From assembly GCA_011503125.2 (NCBI GenBank), contig WWBZ02000001.1, positions 5,456,001 to 5,520,000 on the forward strand: a DNA stretch of 64,000 nt. Direction: 5' to 3'. The position numbers and the translations under genes are program-made. This DNA is from Botryosphaeria dothidea. Taxonomy: Eukaryota > Ascomycota > Dothideomycetes > Botryosphaeriales > Botryosphaeriaceae. Every line of letters starts with the position of its first letter. Positions within the stretch are counted from its first letter, which is position 1. Positions 44,609 to 55,584 of the stretch are shown in pieces. The notes below the pieces were generated by a model. It had not been told where the DNA came from, did no database searches, and saw only the letters and a list, made by a program, of their open reading frames with translations.

Positions 44609-47600
44609 ATAGATAGATAAATTTATTTCTTCCCGATATAGCTTCCTTACGGGTCTATACGGAGCTAGCTATCTATAGTTATTTTACACGAGGGGGAAAA
44701 CCTTTTCGCCTAGCAAAAACCCCTCCTCTCTCTCTAGGCATGCTATCCTATACTAGTTCTTATTTTTTCTTCTTACTAGTAGCGGCTACTATAGTAGCTC
44801 TATATTTACCTACTAGACCTATCTCTTTAGTCCTTATCCTCGTAGTTATCCGGGTTCTAGTAATCCTAGTAGTCCTAGTTATCCTTCTAGTTCCTCTTCC
44901 TAGTTATCTTTCTATATTAGTTCTCTTACTAGGCTAAATTACTTAAGTAGCCCTAGGCGTAAGAACTAGTCTATTACTACTTTAATCTTCTTCTTTATTA
45001 AGAGAAGGGAGTAGTAGTCCGTAGTCCCTACCCTTTAGAGTATCTATATTCTATTCTATTAGAAGTAGGGGTAGAAGAGGAGGATATACTTTAGGGTTTA
45101 TCTATACTAGCCGTATAGATAGGTAGGACTAGGGTATCCTAGTACCTTGCGCCTTAAGAGAAAGTTCTCTAGTCTAATATACTCTATACGTAGTAGGGTA
45201 GCGAGTGTACTCTATAGCTTAGATAGTTCGCTATAGATTTATCTAATTTTTAGGTTCTACTATATACTTTAGGCTACTAGCTTATCTTATCTTTCCTAGC
45301 TAGTAGACTTTATCTATCTCTTCTTCTACTTATTCCTATATACTATACGTAGCTTCGTTCGCTCCGGGAGACTCTAGTAGGTAGAGGGGTAGTAGTTAAG
45401 AAGTAAGTTTGCCTTTTTTCTAAGTAGGGTTCTTCTAGTAGGGCTAGCGGCGCCTCTAGTACTTAGAGTAGCCCGAGCTATCTATTTAATACTCTAGTAA
45501 GTTTCCTCTACTACTACCGCGACTAGGCTATTCCTAGCTCTAATAGCCTAGGCTAGTACTAGTTCGTCTAGGTATAGTAAGAGTAGGGGAATCCCTATCT
45601 TATACTCTAAGGTTTATATACTAGTTAACTTATACGCCCCTAAGATAGTGCGTAGGTACTAGTTTTAGATCTTCTTTAGTGGCTAGATAGCTGTTTTCCT
45701 CTACCCTAGGATTCTCTCTAGAGTATACTATACTCTATAGCCGTAGGTAAGGACTAGCCTTACTACGGCCGTATAGATATAGCGGGCTTTAGTAAATAAG
45801 GCTTCCTAGGTAGACGCTGCGAGTCTAGAGAGAGATATATACTATTTAATTACCTTAGCTCCTATTTCTCTAATATAGGGTCTCTATCTAAGCTTATTAT
45901 CTACGTAGACTCCTAGAATCTTAATTATCGGCTCTAGGTATCTAGTAAATCTAGGGATACGGATCCCTACTACTATATTAAATCTCCTTAGTTTTCTTAT
46001 AAAATAAGTAAGGTAATACTTATTAGGCGAGAAAGCTAATCCGTAGGTAGCTGCCTAGTACTCGTAAATTTAATATACTCCCTCTAGTATCCTATAGTTC
46101 TATTCTATAGATCTACTAAAGGTTAGGATATTAGTATTATCGACGAATCTAAGGGGGAAGATATTGCCTCTACGTAGCTATATAAATAGGTTAGAAGTAA
46201 AGAATAGGTAGAGTATCGGCGATAGTAAGGATCCCTAGGGAATCCCGGTTAAGGTCTAGATTAGTAGACTAGTAAAGTCTCCGAAGGATAGCTAAGTAGT
46301 ACGGTCCTATAGAAAGGATCGGGTGAATCTTTCTACCTATTCTAGGAGTTTTACTATTCTTATATTATAGAGAAGCCTTCTATAAGATACGTAGTTATAT
46401 ACTCCTAAGATATCTAGGCTAAGGACTAAAGCTACTAGTCCTAGATCTTATACCTAGATAGTATAGATCTATTCTATAAGTAGGTTAAGAGCTACTACTA
46501 CGGATCTATTTCTCCTAGCTCTTATCTATATATTAGAGAGTAGGCCGTATACTTTAGTAGCCTAAGAGATTCTATCTACTATAATCCTCTTAAGTAGCTT
46601 CCCTAGCGTATTAAGTAAAGTAATCGGCCTAAATAACTTAGCTTTAGTATAGTCGTCCCTCTATAGTTTCCTAAGGACTACGGTAATAGAGCTTTTAAAC
46701 TACCTAGGGTAGTATCTAAGTACGAGGTATCTCTAGAAGAGCTTAGTAAGGGGTCCCCTTAGTATCTTAGCGTATTACTTTAGGAACCTATTAGTAATCT
46801 TATCTAGGCCTAGTATCTTATCTAGGGGAAGCTTCTTAATAGTATAGAGGATCTACTCTTTAGTAAGGTCTTAGGGAATCTCTACTAGCACTAGGTATAT
46901 ATACCTATCTAGATCTAAGAGGTCGGTAGCCCTAGAAGGTAGAAAGAACTAGTTAGTAAGGATTTCTACCTTAGACTAGTTGTCGTAATATAGTTATTTA
47001 TCTACTTCCTAGAGGGGTGGGAACTAAGATAGAGCTAGAGGTTCTAGTGTCCTTATTCTTACCTACTTTAAGAGCTTCTAGAGTATAGATAGGTCCGAAG
47101 TAATCTTAGCTACTATTCTGCGCCATACTTTTATTCTATCTCTTCTAATCTACCTCTTCTTGCTATTAGTAATAGTTTAGTATACTATCTAGTCCTTCTT
47201 CCTCCCTATAGCCGTCTACTTCCTTCTAGCTGCTCTAGCCTAGTATACTAGGTCCGAATACTTCTTTATCTATTATATAGAGGCCTAGGACGAGGGTCTC
47301 GCTACTAGAATAGTCTCCTAAATTATCCTTTAGATAGCCTCCTAGAGTAGTATAGTAAAGTAATCTAGGTCTACTTTAGTATTAAGAGGGGCTGCTTTAA
47401 GGTGTTCGAGCTTTAATTAGAGTATATTATTAGTTCTCTTCTAGTCTACTTTCTTCTACTAGGGCCTTAGAGGGCGTAGTTCTACGGGGGTAGGAGAAAA
47501 ATTAAGTATAGTAAGGATAGGTAGGTGGTTAGAGGATAATTCGAGCTTCTAGCTAACTCTATAGCTAAGAATTCTCTCCTCTAGCTACCGTAATATAAAG

Positions 47601-47751
47601 ATAAGGTCTAGAGTACTCTCGCTGCTACTATCTCGTTTAGTAATAGTGCCTCTTAGAAGGGCTAGGTTAAGATTAGCTGCGGTAGCTATCTTAATTAGGT
47701 TATCCGCTAGGGTATAGTATATTAGGGAGGTTATACCTCCCTAGATAGGAT

Positions 47752-47756
47752 AGTAG
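47752..47756. repeat. Left target-site duplication of the gypsy element
   Basis: AGTAG, repeated at 53563-53567 on the other side of the element. Confidence 0.85.
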
Positions 47757-48006
47757 TATAATAGCTTGTATCCGGTGCACTCGCGGAAATGCAGTAGCAT
47801 TACTATCTACGAGAAGACTAAGCTAAAGAGAAAAGGAAGAAAGGTTTAAGCAAGATAGCGCTGCTTATATATCTCTCTAGAGTCCCTTTTATTAGTAGCG
47901 AGTTGCAGGGTTTTCTTGTTAAGCTTCGTTAAGCTTTAGGGTCCTCTTAACCCAAGGTCTCGCCGCAGGATCCATCCAAGGCACCCTTAGGGTTTAAACC
48001 GTAATA
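47757..48006 (-). repeat. 3' LTR of the gypsy element
   Basis: 250 bp, same length as 53313-53562. Differences from the other LTR are mainly C/T and G/A transitions (for example GCTTGTATCC against GCTTATATCC). Confidence 0.9.
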
Positions 48007-48020
48007 TCACCCCCCTCCCG
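48007..48020 (-). other. Polypurine tract of the gypsy element
   Basis: On the minus strand a GGGAGGGGGGTGA-like purine run lies directly before the 3' LTR, where second-strand synthesis is primed in LTR elements. Confidence 0.75.
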
Positions 48021-48029
48021 GCTTTGAAG

Positions 48030-51000
48030 GTAGGTCTCTAGGGCTTTAGTATCTTCTAAAGCGCTTGCTGGTTCCCAAGTTGGCCGCGCGTATCCTCTCT
48101 ACTTAACTTGATAGAGTTTCTACCGTTTCCGCTGGCCTAGCCGTCTTCCTAGTTTTTTACCTAAGATAGCTTTAACCCTCCATTCTTCTTCTCCATTAAC
48201 GAGTATAGCTAGTGGTTAATAATCGTCCTATTCTTGGCTTGGTAAAGGATCTATTCTAGCTAGGCGTAAGAGATCGACGTTGAAGACGTTATGTATCCCA
48301 GTTGGTACGTCTAGTTTATAGCTATGAGGGCCAATGACCTCGATAACTGTGAACTTTGCTGCTCGATTATTAAGCTTCCGGCTTGGGCGGTCCGTTCGTA
48401 TATTCTTAAGATTTAGCCAGACTTTATCCCCTACTTTATACGCTGGTGATAGGTCCCTATATCGATTTGCTTGGGTCTCCTAATCCTGTTATGCGTTCGC
48501 TATTAATGCTTCTGCCCATTCGGTTATCTCTTTAATCTTTGCCACGATTACTTCTTCTTTTTGTATTGGTAATATAGGGTTCGGGACTAGTTAAGGATCC
48601 TCGAATAACTGTAGTAGCTCGAGGTGGTATCCATGAGAGAGGAAGAAGGGGCTAACACCTATCGATAAGGATTCTTGGCCATTTATAGCAAGCTCTGTTG
48701 CTAGCAACCAGTCAACCTAGTTATCTTGCGCGTAGTTAACCATCCGGCAGAGCTTCCTTTCTATCTCGGTGTTCGCACGCTCCGTTGATCCATCTGTTTC
48801 TGGATGGTAGGCTGTTGAGATTCGTCTTTCGATCCTAAGTAATTGGCAAACTCTCTTCCATAGCTGGCTAACAAATTAGCTTCCCCGGTTAGAGACAATA
48901 GCGGTTAGGACTCCATGGTGGCGGTAGAAGCAGCGAATAAATATCCTAGCAACTGTTTCTGCTTTAATATCCTTATAGGCCTCAAGGATGACTCCTTTAC
49001 CTAATCGATTAGTAATAACTATAAGCATCCGATATCCTTGGCTCTCGGGTAGCGGTCCAATAAAGTCGACTGAGATCTCTCTCTACTGACGGTTTAGTAC
49101 TAGTAACGGCCGTAGTAGTCCTTGTTTACGGTCTCTCTAGACTCTAGTCCTTCCGCAGACGTCACAGTTACGTACGAATCTACGTATATTAGATACGAAG
49201 TTCGGCCAGAAGAACTGTCTTGCGACAAGGGCTATTGTTCCAGTGCGTCCAGGATGAACTACTATTGTTGAATCGTGGAGTGTCTGGATCAGCTTAGTTC
49301 TTAAAGGCTCGTGGTTTGGTACCTAACGTCTGCTGCGGAACAGCAACTCTCCTTAATTATTTAAGGAGCAATTAGCAATTGAGAGCTTAACTGGTTCTTC
49401 TAAATCGTTTGGTAGCGTTCTTCTACCCTCTCTTACTGCTGTTATAAGACGTCCATGGTCCGGATCCGCTGCTTTTGCCTCTTGCCAGAGCTGCCGTAAA
49501 TGGTCTTCGATTAACGTTGCTCCTTGTTCGTATACTAGTTCGTCTATAGATCTGTCTAATGGTTCGTCTACTAGTTCATCTGCTGGTTCATCTGCTTGTT
49601 CGTCTGCTCCTTGTTCGGTTATAGCTTGTCGTCTTGTTTGCACTGGTGTTGCCAAAACTCTCCAACAGTTAGCTTGAACCTTATCTGGGCTTAAGAGTCG
49701 TGCGACACGATATTGAAGCCTCTCATTATCTTAAGATACTGGTAAGTCTTAGTCTCTTCGTGTAAGTGCGTCAGGCTGAGCCCCAAGCTTGCCTGGACGG
49801 TAAGCAATGGTAAAGTTGAATCGGCTCAGAATCAGCTGCCATCTCATTTGCCTCTCAGAGAGCCGTCGGACTATTATAAAGTATTCGAGATTCTTATGGT
49901 CCGTAATAATCTTGAATTCTTTTACGCTTCGTAGCTCTGCATCCTACTGCTAAAGACACTTAATAATCGCAAGGAGCTCCTTATCGTAGATCTCGTAGTT
50001 GCACTCTGCTGGCGAGTTCTTCTTTGAGAAGTAGGCAACTGGCCGGAGCACTCCATTGTTATCGTATTGGGATAAAATTCCTCCTGTACAGTATCCTGAG
50101 GAGTCAGTCTCGAGGATTGTCTTTCGGTCCGGGTCAAATTAGGCAAGGATTAGTGCCGTGATAAAGGCCTTCTTTAGCTTTCGAAACGCTCTTTCTACTC
50201 CTTCTGTCTAATAGAACGGAACGTCTTTCTTTGTAAGTGCATGTAACGGAGCCGTAGTCTTCGAGTATTCATTAATAAAGCGCCGGTAGAAGTTCGCAAA
50301 GCTAAGGAATCCAAGCACTCCTTTAACTGTAGTTGGTGTTTCCTATTCCTAAATAGCTTTTACCTTAGCTGGGTCCATGCGGATACCTTTCCCAGCTTCG
50401 ATAATAAATCCAAGATACTTTGTTAACTGAACCTCGAATTCGCACTTATCGATATTAAGCTATAGTCCCGCTGCTTGTAGCTTTTCGAGAACCTTAGTTA
50501 CGTGCTCTCGGTGTTAGGTACGGGATCCCTCGGTAAAAATAAGCACATTATCGACATAAGCCGATACGAAGTCGTCCAGGAAGTCCTATAGGGTCTAGTT
50601 AATATATCGTTAAAAGGTGCTTGGTGCATTAGCTAGTCCAAAGAGAGTAATAAGCCACTTAAATAGTCTAAAGCGGGTTCGAAAGGCTGTAAGCCATTTA
50701 TCTCCTAGTTTAACCCGAATCTTATTAAATACTGCGATTACATCGAGTTTCGTAAACTATCTTGCCTTACTAATCTAGTTAAGGGTCTCCTAGATAAGAG
50801 GTAGTAGATATCGATTCTTCCGTGTAAGTTAATTAAGGGCTCGGTAGTTATAATAGAATCGTAAGCCTCTACCTGGTTTCTTTATAAAGAGGACTAGCGC
50901 TGCGGCTAGAGAATTGCTCACACGGATAAAGCCTTTATCGAGTAGCTCTATAAGCGTTTTCCGGAGTACTAGTAGTTCGTCTCTGGATATATTGTATAAG

Positions 51001-53100
51001 GGTCCCCATAGGGCCACTGGTATCCTCCCATTCTTATCTTTCTTAAGCTTAATCTAATAATCGATTCCAGGTCGGTGTGGAGGTAACTTGTCGGCCTTAC
51101 TTCTATCGAAGGTGTCGAGAAACCGTTTATCTAACCAGGCTAGTAGTTTCGTTCTTAGGTCCGTATGCTTCTTCTTAGCAAGTGCTTTATTAATATTAGC
51201 TAGACTTGCTAAGAAAACCTAGTAACCGAGTCGTTTCTTCCTCGTAAGAAGGCGGAACCTAGCGGCTCCGACCCTTCTATAGTCGAGTTCTTTTCTCTCT
51301 CTCTAGCTTTATACTACTAGGCCAGAGTTCTTAAATCTAAGAATTTGTTTTTCTGTATCTAGTTCTGCTCTCTCTTTTACTAACCATAGTAAGCTAAGAA
51401 TAACTTTATAGCCTTTAATCCTTGGAGCTATATAGAAGTAAGCTCTTTTCGTTTAGTGTCCGCCGATATCGATCTCGGCAATTGCTACTTCGGTAATCCA
51501 GGAGTTGGTAATAGCATCAACTAACTAGATTTGTCTTGGTCGGATAGGGATACGCTAGAGTTTATATCTTCGAGCGAATCGAGTATCGATAAAGCTATAG
51601 GATAAGCACCTAGAATTAATAAGGGTTTAAGTAGAGATCTCCTTATTAATAAGTACTGAAACTAAGAAAGGTGGTTTTTCTATATACTTATTCTCGAATT
51701 ACTTCCAATCTACTTAAAGCTTACTTTACTCCTTTCGCTCCTAACGGCGAATTTTATTAGGAGCTACTCTTTTTCCGAATTCTCATTAACCTCTAATACT
51801 TTAGTGTCCTCCTCTAATTACGGAGGAACTTCCTACTCCGACTATCTAATACCAGCAGCTTAAGCTGGGCGACGGGCAGGCGCATAAGGGCATGCATGCT
51901 TCCAGTGTCCTAAAGCACCACAACGCGTGCAAAGCCTATTCTAACGACGTCGGTTAATCTTATCTTAAGTTACCTATTTAGCTCTCCGGGTTAGTACGGC
52001 TTTGGCTAGGCCTGTTAGTTCCTAGTTTATTTAATCGTTTTAAAGAGGCTTTAGATACGTAGTAGGTCTAGTAGTCGTCATTAATCGAGTAGATCTCTTA
52101 TCGGTTTGAGGACTTAGGCTTCTCCTTCCTTAATACCCACTTCGTATAACTAACTTCTTAGCCTTATTAATAGCCTCTATATCGTCACTAGTTCTAGCCA
52201 GCAAGTTGGCAAATTCGTGGAACGTAAGATCTTCTAAGCTCTTGCCAACTAGTCGGTCTTTTAGTTCCCAGCTAATTAAGTCCCAAAGAGAGTCTTTCTT
52301 TTGCTTATCGTCCCATATAGTACTTTTGCTAGATTTAAGCATTAGGTAGCGGAACTTTATAAAGTGTTCTCTAAAGGGGCCACCTTTTTAATGTAGGGCT
52401 CGGAGCTCGCGACGTGCTTTTTCCTCGCGATATAGGTCGCCAAATACGGCCCTTAGCTGTTCGAATAGGTCCTAGGTTATAGCCGTCTAGCTTAAGGATC
52501 TCCATTATAGTTATAAGTAGGTAAGCGCGGTTCCTCGTAGCTAGTTAAATAGCAACGCTACTTGTATCGTTTCTAGGTAGCTTGCGTAATCGATTCGAAG
52601 TTTCTAATTTACTTAATCAATCCAGGCTTCTAGCTCCTTTCGTTCTCCTTTAAATTCTACTAGTTCGGGTAGAATTTTTCTTAGCCTTTAACTTGCCGTA
52701 AGCGCTTAAGTAACCGCTTTAGCAATTACGGTTAGTGGGGTTTATACTTAAGCCGTCGGGGTGGACGTAGCTATTCCTACGCTAGGCTGCCTTGTTATTA
52801 GTATAGTAGCCTAGCTATCTATTCGTGCCTGTAGCTAAGTAACTATTATAAATAGTTGGTTCGCCTATTACGGTAGGTCCTCTTATTCGCGCTACGGGGC
52901 CTCTTACGGTTCATCTATTAGTTAGTCGTCCATTCTAGGACGCGTCTTTGGGTGTCTTCTTAAGCGTCTCCTTAGGTGTCTTCTTAGGTGCCCTCTCTAA
53001 GATCTCCCTTTTAGATCTTCTTTTAGAGACTTCTTCGTGCCTTCTTAAACGCTACGCTATCGTTTTATTAAAGGGCTTCCTTCGGGAACCTTCTCAAGTA
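48030..53100 (-). pseudogene. gypsy gag-pol remains
   Basis: From 5' to 3' on the minus strand: a gag piece at 52342-52130 (SLWDLISWELKDRL); the start of RT at 51017-50829 ([12 protein letters not shown], then a mutated [10 protein letters not shown] where a C-V-D-type block is normal); the RNase H to integrase linker at 49655-49353; the integrase zinc finger around 49340-49130 (HPGRTGTIALVARQFFWP, then RNCDVCGR); and a chromodomain near 48150-48030 (RGYARPTWEPASALED preceded by a TAG replacing Trp). Many TAG/TAA stops break the frame. The C-terminal chromodomain places it among chromodomain-type gypsy elements. Confidence 0.8.
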
Positions 53101-53312
53101 CCTACACGGACACCTTCTTAAACGATTTCCCAGGTATAGTTAACTAGCAACGAGCCTAGCTACTATCCTATTCCTTAGGTAACTTAGGTAACTTAGATAA
53201 AGAGAAGCCGTGCTTACGTAAGAGCTTTGGCGCACGGAGGAAAGAGGAATAAGGATGCAGTGCTTACGTGGGAGCTATAGCGTATAGAGGAAAGGGGATA
53301 AGCTTAGTCTAA

Positions 53313-53562
53313 TATAATGGCTTATATCCGGTGCACTCGCGGAAATATAGTAGCATTACTATCTACGAGAAGACTAAGCTAAAGAGAAAAGGAAGAAAGG
53401 TTTAAGCAAGATAGCGCTGCTTATATATCTCTCTAGAGTCCCTTTTACTAGTAGCGAGTTGCAGGGTTTTCTTATTGAGCTTCGTTAAGCTTCAGGGTCC
53501 TCTCAACCCAAGGTCTCGCCGCAGGATCCATCCAAGGCACCCTTAGGGTTCAAACCGTAACA
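53313..53562 (-). repeat. 5' LTR of the gypsy element
   Basis: 250 bp ending in ACCGTAACA on the plus strand, that is TGTTACGG at the element's 5' end. The primer binding site next to it could not be recognised after mutation. Confidence 0.9.
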
Positions 53563-53567
53563 AGTAG
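53563..53567. repeat. Right target-site duplication of the gypsy element
   Basis: AGTAG, matching 47752-47756. Confidence 0.85.
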
Positions 53568-55569
53568 AGGTTAAAGTCCCCTAGGAGAATATACTCCCCT
53601 AGTTTTCTAAGAACTTCCGGTAGAAGAGATAGGATTTCTAGCGCTATACTAGTATAAGAGGCTGGCGGGGGATTATAGTAGTTATAGATATAGATTATAT
53701 ATATCCTAGTAATAAGGGATAGTGTAATAAGATCTAGTAAATAGACTGTTGCTTGCTAGGAGTCGGGGCTAATAGCCTTGCTTATAAAGAAGTAGGTTCT
53801 TACTACTTCCTCCTAGGGAAAAACTATATAGTAGGTAGGGTATCTTGCTATTATCTTAACCCTCGGGTTTCTCTAAGGTTCCTAGATAGCTAGGATATAG
53901 TAGATCTTTAGGTCCACTTCCTTAAAGAGCGGGAGTATTACTCTATCCTTACTCTTATAGACGTTATACTATATAATAGAGAGAGAGCCTATATCTAATA
54001 TTAACTTTCTTCTATCTCTAGGTCCGGCTGCGAGGGGGCTAGTAGTATAGGCTATAAGGAGGGAGTTCCCGCGGGCTCCTCTAAGGCGTGTTATAAGCTA
54101 TTAAGTCCGGTAAACCTTATTTAGTTAGAAGGCGGGGGGCGGCTTAAGTCTCTTAGCCTGCCTAGTCCCCTCTTAACCGGCTCCTCCTCCCTAATTCTCT
54201 TCCTTAGTCTAACGGTTAACTAGTTAGTTTAAGGCTGTGTTTTAGTTATTAGGAGTCCTTCCCGGTGCCTTTCTAGTACTACTAGGCGGGCCTAGGCGGC
54301 CTTAGTATAGTAGGCTCTACGTGCTGGGCAGGAGTTACTCTAGGCTATATACCTTTAAGAGTAGTTTACGCACTATATACTTTCCTTAGAGTAGTCCCTA
54401 GTATTATATACCTTGCTATACTATCCGTACTTTTCCTTCTTTTTATAATAGTTAGTAATATAACCGTAGGCCTGGCACTTAAAACACTAGGTTACTATAA
54501 AGGCTACGTTATAGTACTGCGCTATATAGATAGCAAAGTTAATAATAAGCCCCTTATTAATAATCTAGTTAGCGGTTTCGGAGTTTATAGTACTAAGGAT
54601 AATAGCCGAGTAAGTTTTCCCCTCTAGGAGCTTCCTCTTTAGCCAGGCCAGCTTGCTAATACGTAGTCCTAGGTATAGAGATAGGTTCTACTCCTAGATA
54701 GTTTAGATAGCTTAGGGGTCTATAGTGTCGATTCCTTCTCGAGGGACGTTGTATACTAGCACTAAGTATAGCTGCTAGTTAGGCCTAACTTCTTTTTCTA
54801 GTCCTATAGTCTATTCCTAGTCCTAGAGAAGGGCTATTCTAGTTGCTTTATCCGGTATAAAGATCCTAACGTCTCTACTAGGGAGCTTCTTAGTAGTAAG
54901 TACTTTCTTACACGCCCAGCTTTTTCCTGCCTAGATCTTTCTAATAATTGCCTTATTTAAGAGCTTAGCTATTTCTTATCTATTTACTATCTCTAGGAAG
55001 TAGAGGGTAAGTTTAGTAGTGGCTGGGGGGGTAGGGGGCTTCGGGGCTACTTGGGCTATAATTTATGCCTAGCTGCGAGTGTTAGGTGTGGGTGTAGAGG
55101 TAGCCTAGATACGGTTAACTATCTTTTAGACCTATTAGACCTCTTTGAGGATGTCCTTAAGGCCTAGCTCCTTGGTAGTTGCCTCCTAGTAGATAGTAAT
55201 ATAATCCTAGAAGATTGTCTTGGCAATGTCGAGAAAATTTTTTACCTGGCTGGAGAGGACTAAAGGGAGGCTAGCGGATGTTTGTAGGGCTTGGAGGAGG
55301 GTATCTGCTGTTTTTGAGGCTCTCTTAACGTATTCTACGCTATACTGGGTGCTCTACGGTTTCTTAGGGGTGTATTAGGGCTAGGTAGAGGTAGTTACTA
55401 GGGGAGGCTATTCGCCTCTTCCTATGTCCTCTATATTAACTACTTCGCGGCTATAGTTGTCTTAAGTACTATTTTGGGACTCGCGAAGCCTAGGAGAGTC
55501 CCTAGGGCCCTCTCCCGGCGCCGTAGCTTGGGGTCGATTTTTTGGTGTGGTTATGTTTGTTTTAGATAT

Positions 55570-55584
55570 TCTACTAGGCTATAG
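55570..55584. repeat. Right target-site duplication of the inner LINE
   Basis: Exact copy of 44594-44608. Confidence 0.85.

Larger units (their letters stand above)
47757..53562 (-). mobile_element. Ty3/gypsy LTR retrotransposon with chromodomain, minus strand
   Basis: 5,806 bp with 250-bp LTRs at both ends, a 5-bp duplication, a polypurine tract beside the 3' LTR, and gag-pol remains in the order gag, RT, RNase H, integrase, chromodomain. It lies inside the endonuclease region of the inner LINE: the flanks read into GDFNLY on one side and YP-x-GG on the other. It carries many TAG stops, so it is inactive, but it is less mutated in the integrase part than in gag. Confidence 0.9.
44609..55569 (-). 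mobile_element. Inner LINE, minus strand, same family as the outer LINE
   Basis: Its 3' end (44609-44740) is the reverse complement, with mutations, of the 3' end of the outer LINE (58040-58172), including the tail repeat (here GATA) and the GGGAAGAAA block. Its 5' end (55480-55569) is the reverse complement of the outer 5' end around the CCAAAAAATCGACC stretch. Without the gypsy insertion it is about 5.15 kb, matching the outer copy. It begins about 14 bases further upstream than the outer copy. It is heavily RIP-like throughout and has no long open frame. Confidence 0.88.

Noticed and set aside
44740..44937. 65-codon hydrophobic frame in the repeat block
   Set aside because: It lies in the mutated inner LINE, antisense to it; hydrophobicity comes from the TA/CT-rich composition.
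43628..48006. Solo LTR and the LTR at 47757 considered as the two ends of one element
   Set aside because: They are in opposite orientation, and each has its own target duplication pairing elsewhere.
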